This document shows, piece after piece, positions 15,694 through 22,579 of a stretch of DNA of 22,579 nt; position 1 is the stretch's first letter, and every line of letters starts with the position of its first letter. The notes beneath the pieces are model-generated. The model was not told where the DNA came from and did not search any database. It saw only the letters and a list, made by a program, of their open reading frames with translations. Source of the DNA: Alphaproteobacteria bacterium. Its GTDB lineage: Bacteria; Pseudomonadota; Alphaproteobacteria; Micavibrionales; Micavibrionaceae. The DNA is taken from assembly GCA_002701555.1 (NCBI GenBank), contig NZVS01000017.1:1-22579 (forward strand), in the 5' to 3' direction. Made by a program: the position numbers and the translations under genes.

Positions 15694-16901
15694 CGGCTTC
15701 CTCCTTGTGTAGATGTTTGCAATATATTCCCGCTTATGATCTCCAGCCTGTCGTTCAGTTCGGCTCCTACCATAACAGCCATGGCGCGTACGGATTGCTC
15801 CTCTGCCTCAAGGCCTTTGCTGGAAATTTGCATGTTCAAAATTCTGTTTTGATTGACTTGCCGCCTTACACCCGCATCACTGGTTATACTGTCCGCCATG
15901 GAGGCAGGAGTTAGTATGGACATCATGTTTGCTTTTAAAAGTTCGTTTTCGCTTGGCCCGTCGGCATAAAATTGATCCTCGATTTGCTCTTCGCTCAGAC
16001 CGGATTGTAATAGTGTAGCTTTCATTGTATCCGGCATAGCTTCACCACCGGGGGAATAGAGGCTCATTGCGCTCGCGACATTTTCAATGCATTGACTTTG
16101 TGCCATTTGTAATCGTTCTTGCCTGAGCCTGACCTCTATATAGTCGGGATCATCAGCGACATACAAAGGCGGATTATCAATCGGCTTGAGATTGCAGAGA
16201 TTTTTTATATAGTCTTGTGCTACACCATTCGATGCATCGGCACTATTTATGTGTCCTAAGGCAGGATTGGTTGAATGAGCATACATAGTGGAGGGGTTGA
16301 CATCTGCGTTTTGCAGGGCGCCACTTGCCTCACAATCAACCGCGGAATTCATATCACCTGAATTACAATATTTTGTTCGATACGAATGTACTTCGCGCTC
16401 GTTAAGGGTATCCGGTCCATCGCCACCAATTGTTCCGGTACGGCCTTTCATTATATCAGAAGCACTGGAAGTTATGGCTTCATGATTGGCCCGTGCCGAA
16501 GTTCTTGCGGATGCTATTGTTTGTCGCGTAGATATCTGGCGACAAAGCCCCTCGTCGGGTCGCGCACTTTCTGCTGTTTCTGCCACAAGTTCATTTGCCG
16601 CATTTTCTGTCATAGTGTGGTTGCGACTATCTGAAAAAGAAGCGCTTAGTTCGGATGATTTGGACTCACCTGTGTTAATTTGCTCTGTCATTTTCATCAG
16701 TGCGGGAAATATATTGTTTCTGGCAAAGACGTTTATAACCCATTGTTCGTGCGCAGCGCGCTCGGCCCTGAAATAAGCTTTAAGAACTGCATCTGAAAAT
16801 TGTGAGGAGGAAGGTCTGGAAACAAGAGTCATCAGGATACCTATGCAAAGGCATAGAAACAGACCCCTTTTCACCAGTATCGCAAAACGACCCTTAAACA
16901 T
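15690..16901 (-). CDS. Secreted paralogue 1 of the four-gene family (operon lead gene)
   Basis: The 403-residue protein is called from the ATG at 16901, which follows AGAGGACAA at good spacing. The frame also opens at a TTG at 16928, but that lies almost on the predicted transcription start. It has a signal peptide core at 13-28. The family core is FPALMKMTEQI (65-75), ASFSDSRN, AANELVA (101-107) and RPDEGLC with Cys120. Downstream are YIKNLCNLK, QSQCIENVASAMSLY, the acidic motif GLSEEQIEDQFYADGPSENE and a helical C terminus. It could be a VirB5-like accessory, but I see no decisive similarity. Confidence 0.86.
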   Translation of the reverse strand: MFKGRFAILVKRGLFLCLCIGILMTLVSRPSSSQFSDAVLKAYFRAERAAHEQWVINVFARNNIFPALMKMTEQINTGESKSSELSASFSDSRNHTMTENAANELVAETAESARPDEGLCRQISTRQTIASARTSARANHEAITSSASDIMKGRTGTIGGDGPDTLNEREVHSYRTKYCNSGDMNSAVDCEASGALQNADVNPSTMYAHSTNPALGHINSADASNGVAQDYIKNLCNLKPIDNPPLYVADDPDYIEVRLRQERLQMAQSQCIENVASAMSLYSPGGEAMPDTMKATLLQSGLSEEQIEDQFYADGPSENELLKANMMSILTPASMADSITSDAGVRRQVNQNRILNMQISSKGLEAEEQSVRAMAVMVGAELNDRLEIISGNILQTSTQGGSR

Positions 16902-16938
16902 TTGTCCTCTTTTTAGATTAAAATCCAATATCAGCCCT

Positions 16939-16969
16939 ATTTTAGCATAAGATACCCGTATGTCGTCAA
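16939..16969 (-). promoter_or_regulatory. Candidate promoter for the four-paralogue operon
   Basis: On the minus strand, TTGACG (16969-16964) and TAAAAT (16944-16939) are 19 bases apart, and the -10 has a TG extension (TGCTAAAAT). Transcription would start near 16932 and leave a leader of about 31 bases before the ATG at 16901. The long spacer lowers confidence. Confidence 0.4.
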
Positions 16970-17021
16970 AAACTTTGGGTAAGTCTATATGAAAATTTAT
17001 TTTTTAATATAAGGAGATAAC

Positions 17022-17050
17022 TTGCCATTCATTAAAAGTCGTCATAAACT
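17022..17050 (+). promoter_or_regulatory. Candidate promoter for dotI and following genes
   Basis: TTGCCA (17022-17027) and TAAACT (17045-17050) are separated by 17 bases in the divergent gap. Transcription would start near 17057, giving a leader of about 70 bases before dotI. No strong ribosome site precedes the dotI ATG. Confidence 0.4.
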
Positions 17051-17127
17051 GTGCTTTGGAAAGATTCATTTCCAATTTATCTAAAGGCTTTTAATCCCTC
17101 CGTGTAATATTATATACTTATCCTAAT

Positions 17128-17904
17128 ATGTCCGATTCATCCGATACCCCAGATCAAAAGCAGCCACGGCAAACCGGCAACCCGAACCCCGTAAAGCGCA
17201 CGGGAATCAAAAAGGGTCCGCAAAGGCGTCCCGCCGTTGATACAAGAAATACCTATGAGGACACCACGCAACCGGAAAAGCCTTTGAAGGGTCTCGCCTC
17301 TGTTATTGTCCGCAATGAATTTTATAAAGACGGTTATCGTGCACTCAGAACATTGGCTTTAATTCAGGGGGCAATTATACTTGTTCTCATCTTTGTCTTG
17401 TTTTTTGTTTTCACAACCAAAGATACGGATTACGTCTATTTTGCTACGACAGAGGACGGCCGCCTTGTGCCTATGACGGCACTTAACGAGCCAAATCTGA
17501 GTAAGCCTGCGCTGATGTCCTGGGTCGCTCAAGCCGCGACTGAAACAATGACCTTTAATTTCCGTGATTTTAGAAAAAGTTTGCAGGAGGCATCGCGCCA
17601 TTTTACACGCCAAGGCTGGGCTAGTTTTACGCAAGCTTTGCAAAATTCAGGCATTATTGAAACTGTCCAAAACAATAAGCAGGTTGTGTCCGCAGCACCT
17701 TTAAGCGCACCGGTAATAGTTCAGGAAGGAATTGTAGATGGCCGCTATCAGTGGAATGTCGAGATGCCGATGACGGTGACTTACGAAGCTGGTTCGCAAT
17801 CTAGAAGTGATACATTTCTAATCAGGTTTGTGGTCGTGCGCGTTCCCAAGCTTGAGAGTCCAAACGGGGTTGGTATTGAACAATGGGTTGCTGTCCCTCA
17901 ATAA
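17128..17904 (+). CDS. dotI: Type IVB secretion inner-membrane protein DotI/IcmL (TraM-like)
   Basis: The 258-residue protein has a Pro/basic cytoplasmic N terminus (1-58), then the signature VIVRNEFYKDGYRALR (59-74), one membrane helix (about 76-96) and a periplasmic domain. That domain contains LMSWVAQAATETMTFNFRDF, the part shared by IcmL proteins, and ends in a beta-rich segment (WNVEMPMTVTYEAG, TFLIRFVVVRVP). DotI forms an inner-membrane ring in Dot/Icm and IncI systems and has a VirB8-like fold. Its N-terminal tail is longer than in Legionella IcmL (about 212 residues). It is divergent from the four-paralogue operon and leads dotI-dotH-dotG-dotF. Confidence 0.93.
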   Translation: MSDSSDTPDQKQPRQTGNPNPVKRTGIKKGPQRRPAVDTRNTYEDTTQPEKPLKGLASVIVRNEFYKDGYRALRTLALIQGAIILVLIFVLFFVFTTKDTDYVYFATTEDGRLVPMTALNEPNLSKPALMSWVAQAATETMTFNFRDFRKSLQEASRHFTRQGWASFTQALQNSGIIETVQNNKQVVSAAPLSAPVIVQEGIVDGRYQWNVEMPMTVTYEAGSQSRSDTFLIRFVVVRVPKLESPNGVGIEQWVAVPQ

Positions 17905-17953
17905 TAACTATTTTTACAAAGAGTCCTGAAATTCAACATTTTAACAAAAAAAC

Positions 17954-17982
17954 TTCTCAACCTTTTGCTCTGTCGTTATGAT
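17954..17982 (+). promoter_or_regulatory. Candidate internal promoter before dotH
   Basis: TTCTCA (17954-17959) and TATGAT (17977-17982) are 17 bases apart in the dotI-dotH gap. If used, transcription starts near 17989, which excludes the TTG at 17965 as the dotH start. The -35 matches consensus at only four positions. Confidence 0.3.
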
Positions 17983-18051
17983 AGCAGCGCAATATGCGGG
18001 TCGTCCCGAAAATTAACCTCAAAAAAAGAAATCCTAAGGCAGAATAGATTT

Positions 18052-19305
18052 GTGAGACAAAAGCAAAAACATATCCCCGTTAAGGGCATGATTATTCTTT
18101 TTGCAGGGCTTCTGGCAGTATTTTCTGTTATGCCTCTAGCGGCCTATGCTCAGGCGCTTCCCCCATTGGAAAATATTGACGGGGATGTAGATGCGGATCC
18201 TGATCCTACGCTTCCTACATTAAGGGGATTTATAGATAACGCCATACCACAAAGTGATACAGTTGATGGCAATGACGGTGGCGTCCCTGCAAACGGGAAT
18301 TCAGGGGCAGGTCCTGTTGATGGCAATGACGGTGGTGGTATTTTGCCGCCCACAGGGCAAATGCAAGCTCCTCGCTCACGAAATGTGACGTCACAAACTG
18401 AGGCTATTACTGCCACGCCTGTAAATCCTAATGCGCCTCCGGGGATGATGCTGCCAGTGCAGGGGGGTCTGCAGGAGCCTGAATTATCACCTGAGGAGCT
18501 TGAAGCCGAATTACGCGAGGAAGCTTTCGATGCCTCTGTGACCGGGCTTTTGCCAATAACACCGGAAGAGATAAAAAGATTTTTAAGAACATATGATGAT
18601 ACACAAGAAGCTGTTCAAACACCGATTTACGAATATCCCGAGCCTGTAACCGGTGTTGAGACGCTATCACTTGAGCCAGGCGCTCTGCCGCAGGAAATTG
18701 CAACAGCTGTCGGATTTATTTCAACCGTTACATTTGTCGATCTCGGTGGTGATCCTTGGCCTATCCGGGATATTGGCTGGGCAGGTGATTTTGAAATTCT
18801 CCAGCCTGAAGAGGAAGGGAATATAATTCGTATAACCCCGCTATCAGAATTTGCGCACGGGAATATTTCTATCAGGCTTGTAGACTTGCGCGCTCCCATC
18901 GTGCTGACATTAAAAACAGTTCGTGACAGGGTGCAGTACAGACTGGATTTGCGAGTTCCTGAATATGGCCCTAATGGTGCACCCTCTGTGATTGATGTCA
19001 GCAACAGTCTCAAGGCCGGGAAAGGGGAGCTGACTTCTGTATTGCAGGGTGTTCCGCCTGAAGAGGCGGAGAGGCTGGTTGTCACAGGGGTTGATGGGCG
19101 ATCATCAGCATACCGCCTGAATGGATTGACCTATTTCCGTACACCGCTTACACTTCTCTCGCCCGCCTGGAGCAGTTCGGTCCGATCTGCTGACGGAATG
19201 ACTGTTTATGAATTAGAAGACACGCCTGTTTTGCTTCTTAGTGATAAAGGAAAAATGGTTCGTGCCTATGTGAAGGAAAAGGAAGTTGACCTCAATGAGT
19301 TCTGA
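18052..19305 (+). CDS. dotH: Type IVB secretion outer-membrane core protein DotH/IcmK (TraN-like)
   Basis: I chose GTG 18052, giving 417 residues. It puts basic residues (RQKQKH) before a signal-peptide core (14-33) ending AYAQA, and an AAGG lies upstream. The frame could open at TTG 17965. Residues 36-140 are a Pro/Gly/Asp-rich, probably disordered linker. The conserved part follows: LLPITPEEIKRFLRTYDDTQ, then TVTFVDLGGDPWPI at 225-238, FEIL and a C-terminal beta domain (NISIRLVDLRAPIVLTLKT). This matches IcmK/DotH, which forms the outer-membrane ring with DotC, DotD and DotG. It overlaps dotG by 11 bases. A duplicated VDGNDGG lies in the linker. Confidence 0.9.
   Translation: MRQKQKHIPVKGMIILFAGLLAVFSVMPLAAYAQALPPLENIDGDVDADPDPTLPTLRGFIDNAIPQSDTVDGNDGGVPANGNSGAGPVDGNDGGGILPPTGQMQAPRSRNVTSQTEAITATPVNPNAPPGMMLPVQGGLQEPELSPEELEAELREEAFDASVTGLLPITPEEIKRFLRTYDDTQEAVQTPIYEYPEPVTGVETLSLEPGALPQEIATAVGFISTVTFVDLGGDPWPIRDIGWAGDFEILQPEEEGNIIRITPLSEFAHGNISIRLVDLRAPIVLTLKTVRDRVQYRLDLRVPEYGPNGAPSVIDVSNSLKAGKGELTSVLQGVPPEEAERLVVTGVDGRSSAYRLNGLTYFRTPLTLLSPAWSSSVRSADGMTVYELEDTPVLLLSDKGKMVRAYVKEKEVDLNEF
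18262..18335 (+). repeat. Internal 20-base direct repeat in the dotH linker
   Basis: Identical 20-base copies lie at 18262-18281 and 18316-18335, 54 bases (18 codons) apart and in frame, both encoding VDGNDGG. The repeat falls in the disordered linker between signal peptide and conserved domain. A recent small in-frame duplication is the simplest reading. Confidence 0.8.
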
Positions 19306-20764
19306 TGTAAACGACCAGGAAGAAGAATTTGATATCGAGGATCTCGATGATGATTTTGATACCTTTGAGGATAGTAATGGCAGCAGGTCACAAAGCCCTC
19401 TGGTCAAACTGGGTATTATCGGCGGTATTATAGTCGTTGTTATAGTCGGAATTTTATTCTTCGGCGGAAGTGGCGAGCCGACGAATCCATCTTATGTACC
19501 GACAGGCCAGGAAGATTTGCGCGAAGATGCAGGAACGTCAGAGCTTAACCCGGCGATGCGTGAGCAGATTGAGCAGGAAAATCAGGATCGCCTGAATCAG
19601 GCCATAGATACAGAGGAAAGTTTTTTCCCCACGCCGCTTGATCCTGTCGAAGATCGGCTCAGCGCTGAAATTTTAGAGCCTGAAACGGAAGACCCGCTCG
19701 ACCGCTGGCGCCAGATACAAGAAGAGCGTCTTGCACAACAACCTATCCAGCCAGCCCAACCTGTACAACAGGGACCGGATCCTGTCGAGGTTGCACGCCA
19801 ACAAGCTTTAAATGATTTAGCGCAAGCAATGTCTGCGCAAATGGGTGAGATTTTGCAGACACGTTCTATACAACCTCTAAATTCAATGGTTGTTACAAGC
19901 TTTCGGGATGAGGAAGCAACTTTAGGTCAACAGCAAGGCTTTGGATTGGATGGAGCCCAGAACGGCCTTCAAAACGGCCAACAGGGAATAGCGCCCGTAC
20001 AGGAAGTTACACAGCTTTTATCAGCGGGTACGGTAGAATATGGGCAAATGTTGCTGGAAGCAAATTCAGATATTCCCGGTCCTGTTCTTGCCCAGATTGT
20101 AACCGGACCGTTTTCGGGTGGTCGTGTCCTTGGAAGCTTTGATCGTGAGGACAGATATCTTGTCATAAAATTCAATACTGTTGTCTACGAAGGCATAAGC
20201 TACAATATTGATGCCATTGCCGTAGATCCGGATACGACATTAACAGGTATGGCAACGGATGTTGACCGTCGCCTGTTTGAACGTATCATCCTGCCCGCTG
20301 CGGCCAGATTTATAGAGGGGCTGGGTGAGGCCGTAGCTGATTCTGGTGATACAACAGTTGTTGTAAGTGGTGAAACTGTCATTCAGGATGAAAACGATCT
20401 TGATGTTCGCGAAGAAGTTTACAGCGGGGTCGAAGAAGCCGCTCGTGAGCTTGGGGACTTTTTGGAAGAAGAGGGGCGTACACGTGAAATTCTGGTTCGT
20501 GTTCGTGCCGGAACGCCCCTGGGTATCTTGTTCCTGCAACCTGTTTTTGATACAGATGCAAACACTGGGGTTCAGGCGCAAAACTCTGTGCAGTCACCGC
20601 AATCCCCCTACCAGCAAATTAACCCGTATCAGCTAAACCCTAACGGAACAACACCCGCCGTTCCCGTAAATGGTCAGGGATTAACTATTCCTCAAGGAAC
20701 TGGAAGTATAAATATTAATCTCGGACAGCCCGGACAGGCAAATGGTTTTAGTACTGGCCAGTAG
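19295..20764 (+). CDS. dotG: Type IVB secretion core protein DotG/IcmE (TraO-like, VirB10-related)
   Basis: The ATG at 19295 follows AAGGAAG and overlaps dotH by 11 bases; an in-frame TTG at 19286 is less likely. The 489-residue protein has an acidic cytoplasmic N terminus (residues 8-26 almost all Asp/Glu), one membrane helix (38-57), a Gln/Glu/Pro-rich periplasmic linker and a VirB10-like C-terminal domain. That domain contains LLSAGTVEYGQMLLEANSDI, PGPVLAQIVTGPFSGGRVLG, the VYEGISYNIDAIAVDPDT segment and RRLFERIILPAAARFIEGLG. DotG spans the envelope and forms the central channel. It is far shorter than Legionella DotG (about 1048 residues) and lacks its long pentapeptide-like repeats; the size is nearer TraO of IncI plasmids. 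Confidence 0.93.
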   Translation: MSSDVNDQEEEFDIEDLDDDFDTFEDSNGSRSQSPLVKLGIIGGIIVVVIVGILFFGGSGEPTNPSYVPTGQEDLREDAGTSELNPAMREQIEQENQDRLNQAIDTEESFFPTPLDPVEDRLSAEILEPETEDPLDRWRQIQEERLAQQPIQPAQPVQQGPDPVEVARQQALNDLAQAMSAQMGEILQTRSIQPLNSMVVTSFRDEEATLGQQQGFGLDGAQNGLQNGQQGIAPVQEVTQLLSAGTVEYGQMLLEANSDIPGPVLAQIVTGPFSGGRVLGSFDREDRYLVIKFNTVVYEGISYNIDAIAVDPDTTLTGMATDVDRRLFERIILPAAARFIEGLGEAVADSGDTTVVVSGETVIQDENDLDVREEVYSGVEEAARELGDFLEEEGRTREILVRVRAGTPLGILFLQPVFDTDANTGVQAQNSVQSPQSPYQQINPYQLNPNGTTPAVPVNGQGLTIPQGTGSININLGQPGQANGFSTGQ

Positions 20765-20820
20765 CGCCGCAATGAGTAAAAGAATTTTAAAATTAAAAGG
20801 ACTATCGGAAGGTAAGAACA

Positions 20821-22314
20821 ATGAGTGATTTTTCAAAAGATGATGATAAGGATCTGGACCTCCAGGGAGATACAACAAATTACTTTGAGGAAGATGATTC
20901 TTTAGACGCCTTCGAAGATGACTATTCCGATATGCCTGAAGATCACGAATTTGAAGATATGGGACAGGGTATACCGCCGCAAAACGCAGCCAAGGCTAAA
21001 TTTGCCAAAGCACTTTTGTATACAATTATTGGTGTAGTTGTTCTGGGCGGGGCTTTCGTTGCTTATTCAGCTCTTTTCTCTTCTCCTGAAAACGGTTCGG
21101 CGATACCTCCCCAGCAAATGGAAATTACAGAAGCGGATCAGACTATGCAGGATAATTTGGCAGGCATAGAAGACCCGCTGCAAGATACGAATGATTCTGC
21201 GTTACCTCCTGTGGCAGAAGACGGTACTGATCCTAATGGCATGGCGCTTCCAGGTGACATGGAGCAGCAGGACAACATGGATATGGCTGCAATGGAAGAA
21301 GACCCTTTTCAACAACAAGACCAGAATATGGAGCCAAATGAGTCAGGCTTTGGATTTGATGAAGGGCTGAATGATAACCAGCAAACACCATCAGATGATT
21401 TTGGATTCGATAACACAGCCGACCAAGAGAGCGGCTTTGGAGTAGATGAAAACAATCAGGCCAATATCATGGCGGATGAGACTGATATGCAGGGCGAAGC
21501 TCAGCAACAAGCAGATGTACAAGCCAACATGCAAGCCGATATGGAGCCCGATTTTGCTTTGCAGGAAAATGAAGGCAATGTTGCCCCCGCGCCTGAAGTA
21601 GAATCCGAGCCTATGGAAATGGCACAAAATGCACCTGCCCAGCAGGATGGCGAGCCAATGGAATTTCGCCCGATGGACGATGTGACAGCGCAAATACAAG
21701 AAGATGCCGCAACAGCGACCCAGCCTCAGCAGAATGATGCGCAAAATAATGCTCAAAGAGAAGCCTTTTTGAGAAGCATGCAGCAAATGACACAGCAGAT
21801 GAATCAGCTATCTGCGACATTGCAGAATATGCAAAGCAATATGAACTCGATGGAAGTCAGGCTGAATGCGCTGGAATCCAATTCAAATGAGGCTGCACCT
21901 GTGCAGGCACAAGCGCCGACAGTGGACACTTCAGAATTGGAGCAGCAGATTGATCGCTTGCAATCCAAGGTGTCTTCACTTGAAAGCAATGTAAGAGAAA
22001 GAGATGCAGAGGCTACACGTGCCGCAGCTGCCGCCGCCGCGGCGCGCAGGGCTGCTACTACTGCACCTGCACCTGCACCAAGACCGCAGGCCGCCCCCGC
22101 ACCGAGCAGGCCGACTGTCCAATCCGAGTCAAGTGTTAGATGGACATTGCAAAGTGCCCAGCCCGGTAAAGCGTGGTTAAGGGCAAATGGCAGTTCTGAT
22201 GCGGTCACTGTGACAACCGGAAGTTCCTTGCCCGGACTTGGCAATATCACCTTTATTGGTCAGGAAAATGGACGCTGGGTTGTACGTGGCACACAAGGGC
22301 AGGTAACTGACTAA
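20821..22314 (+). CDS. dotF: Type IVB secretion protein DotF/IcmG (TraP-like), enlarged
   Basis: The ATG follows GGAAGGTAAGAAC. The 497-residue protein has a very acidic cytoplasmic N terminus, one membrane helix (63-86), and a long Gln/Met/Asp/Asn-rich linker. A coiled coil follows at about 312-400 (MQQMTQQMNQLSATLQNMQ, then LEQQIDRLQSKVSSLESNV), then an Ala/Pro stretch and a compact C-terminal domain (435-497). That domain carries PGKAWL at 448-453, TVTTGSSLPGLGNITFIG and GRWVVRGTQGQV, the DotF/IcmG end pattern. Legionella IcmG is about 269 residues; the extra length is low-complexity linker, including three imperfect FGFDE-type repeats at 175-211. DotF is an inner-membrane partner of the DotG-containing core. 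Order dotI-dotH-dotG-dotF matches the canonical cluster. Confidence 0.85.
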   Translation: MSDFSKDDDKDLDLQGDTTNYFEEDDSLDAFEDDYSDMPEDHEFEDMGQGIPPQNAAKAKFAKALLYTIIGVVVLGGAFVAYSALFSSPENGSAIPPQQMEITEADQTMQDNLAGIEDPLQDTNDSALPPVAEDGTDPNGMALPGDMEQQDNMDMAAMEEDPFQQQDQNMEPNESGFGFDEGLNDNQQTPSDDFGFDNTADQESGFGVDENNQANIMADETDMQGEAQQQADVQANMQADMEPDFALQENEGNVAPAPEVESEPMEMAQNAPAQQDGEPMEFRPMDDVTAQIQEDAATATQPQQNDAQNNAQREAFLRSMQQMTQQMNQLSATLQNMQSNMNSMEVRLNALESNSNEAAPVQAQAPTVDTSELEQQIDRLQSKVSSLESNVRERDAEATRAAAAAAAARRAATTAPAPAPRPQAAPAPSRPTVQSESSVRWTLQSAQPGKAWLRANGSSDAVTVTTGSSLPGLGNITFIGQENGRWVVRGTQGQVTD

Positions 22315-22334
22315 GGTCAGTGCCGCCCCTTACG

Positions 22335-22368
22335 TCTAAAAATAGATAAAATTTTAGATTAATTTTTT
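22335..22368 (+). terminator. Possible weak intrinsic terminator after dotF
   Basis: The arms TCTAAAA (22335-22341) and TTTTAGA (22352-22358) can form a 7-bp AT-rich stem with a 10-base loop, followed by a T run at 22363-22368. The stem has only two G-C pairs, so termination may be weak. It lies 20 bases after the dotF stop. Confidence 0.3.
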
Positions 22369-22506
22369 ATTTATCTTTTTATGGCAATATAGATGGAATA
22401 GGGCTGTTTATAAAGTTATAGTTAAATCACATAGTTAGCGGCCTTAATTGCACAATGTGGCAAAATTATGGTCTACTATGACTATAGCGATAATTAAAGG
22501 GTGGAT

Positions 22507-22579
22507 ATGATTTTATCTAAAGCAGGATCAAATCTCGTAAAGAGTTTTCAGGCCAAGTCAGTGGCCGTGAAGCTGTTTG
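22507..22579 (+). CDS. Unidentified protein, N-terminal fragment at the right edge
   Basis: ATG 22507 follows an AAAGGGTGGAT ribosome site, and the frame is open to the window end. The 24 visible residues begin MILSKAGSNLVKSFQAKSVA and show a short amphipathic basic start. A GTG at 22501 is in the same frame. The 192 bases between dotF and this start hold the weak terminator and an AT-rich stretch in which I see no other gene. Position suggests either the next secretion gene or a separate unit; the fragment is too short to tell. Confidence 0.45.
   Translation, partial: MILSKAGSNLVKSFQAKSVAVKLF

Noticed and set aside
16902..16928. TTG at 16928 as start of the first paralogue
   Set aside because: ATG 16901 has a good ribosome site and the TTG would lie almost at the predicted transcription start.
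16989..17012. Seven-codon ATG frame just before that AAGGAG
   Set aside because: AT-rich, too short, no ribosome site of its own.
17022..17084. A 20-codon frame starting TTG with a perfect AAGGAG five bases upstream, in the gap before dotI
   Set aside because: The start overlaps the better-supported -35 element TTGCCA, the frame is very short and its translation shows no clear feature. A leader peptide cannot be excluded but is not supported.
20772..20828. Eighteen-codon frame overlapping the dotF start
   Set aside because: No ribosome site, and the region serves as dotF leader with its own good ribosome site.
21804..22250. Minus-strand frame with Ala/Leu/Ser-rich translation opposite dotF
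   Set aside because: It is a shadow of the Ala/Pro- and Gln-rich coding strand; dotF is well supported there.
1..22579. CRISPR arrays, tRNA or rRNA genes, insertion sequences
   Set aside because: I looked for spaced direct repeats, tRNA-like T-loop patterns and transposase motifs and saw none.

Overview
The window comes from a Gram-negative bacterium. It encodes outer-membrane lipoproteins, periplasmic thiol-redox proteins and a Dot/Icm-type (type IVB) secretion apparatus. Base composition is moderate and slightly AT-leaning. Genome context and gene styles fit a proteobacterium, possibly an alphaproteobacterium, but nothing here fixes the taxon.

Left part (1-6541). A partial unidentified gene runs off the left edge. 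Next comes an AT-rich two-helix membrane protein, then a System II cytochrome c maturation set: a ResB/Ccs1-like protein, a ResC/CcsA-like haem handling protein overlapping it by 3 bases, and a TlpA/ResA-like membrane-anchored thioredoxin. Facing these on the minus strand is a lemA-htpX pair (LemA plus an M48 membrane metalloprotease).

Right part (6692-22579). Behind a good sigma70-like promoter lie a DsbC/DsbG-like disulfide isomerase, an unidentified protein with a Gln/Pro-rich tail, and a small lytic transglycosylase in the same reading frame as that protein, separated from it by one TAG. Then come the type IVB core genes dotD, dotC, dotB and icmT, and after an interruption dotI, dotH, dotG and dotF. 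This order matches traH-I-J-K / M-N-O-P of IncI-type conjugation systems as well as parts of the Legionella dot/icm clusters. DotD, DotC and DotH would form the outer-membrane core, DotG and DotF span the periplasm from the inner membrane, DotI and IcmT sit in the inner membrane, and DotB is the cytoplasmic hexameric ATPase. Another partial gene begins at the right edge.

The most unusual part is 12157-16901. Between icmT and dotI, on the opposite strand, lies a four-gene operon of secreted, diverged paralogues of about 380-400 residues. They share an MTEQ-box, an AAN-box exactly 30 residues later and a Cys 17-18 residues after that, plus a downstream acidic helix motif. I do not recognise the family. 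Its position in the core locus, its signal peptides, its conserved cysteines and the nearby disulfide isomerase suggest a periplasmic or surface-exposed accessory of this secretion system. Divergent promoter candidates for this operon and for dotI-dotF lie in the 226-base gap between them.
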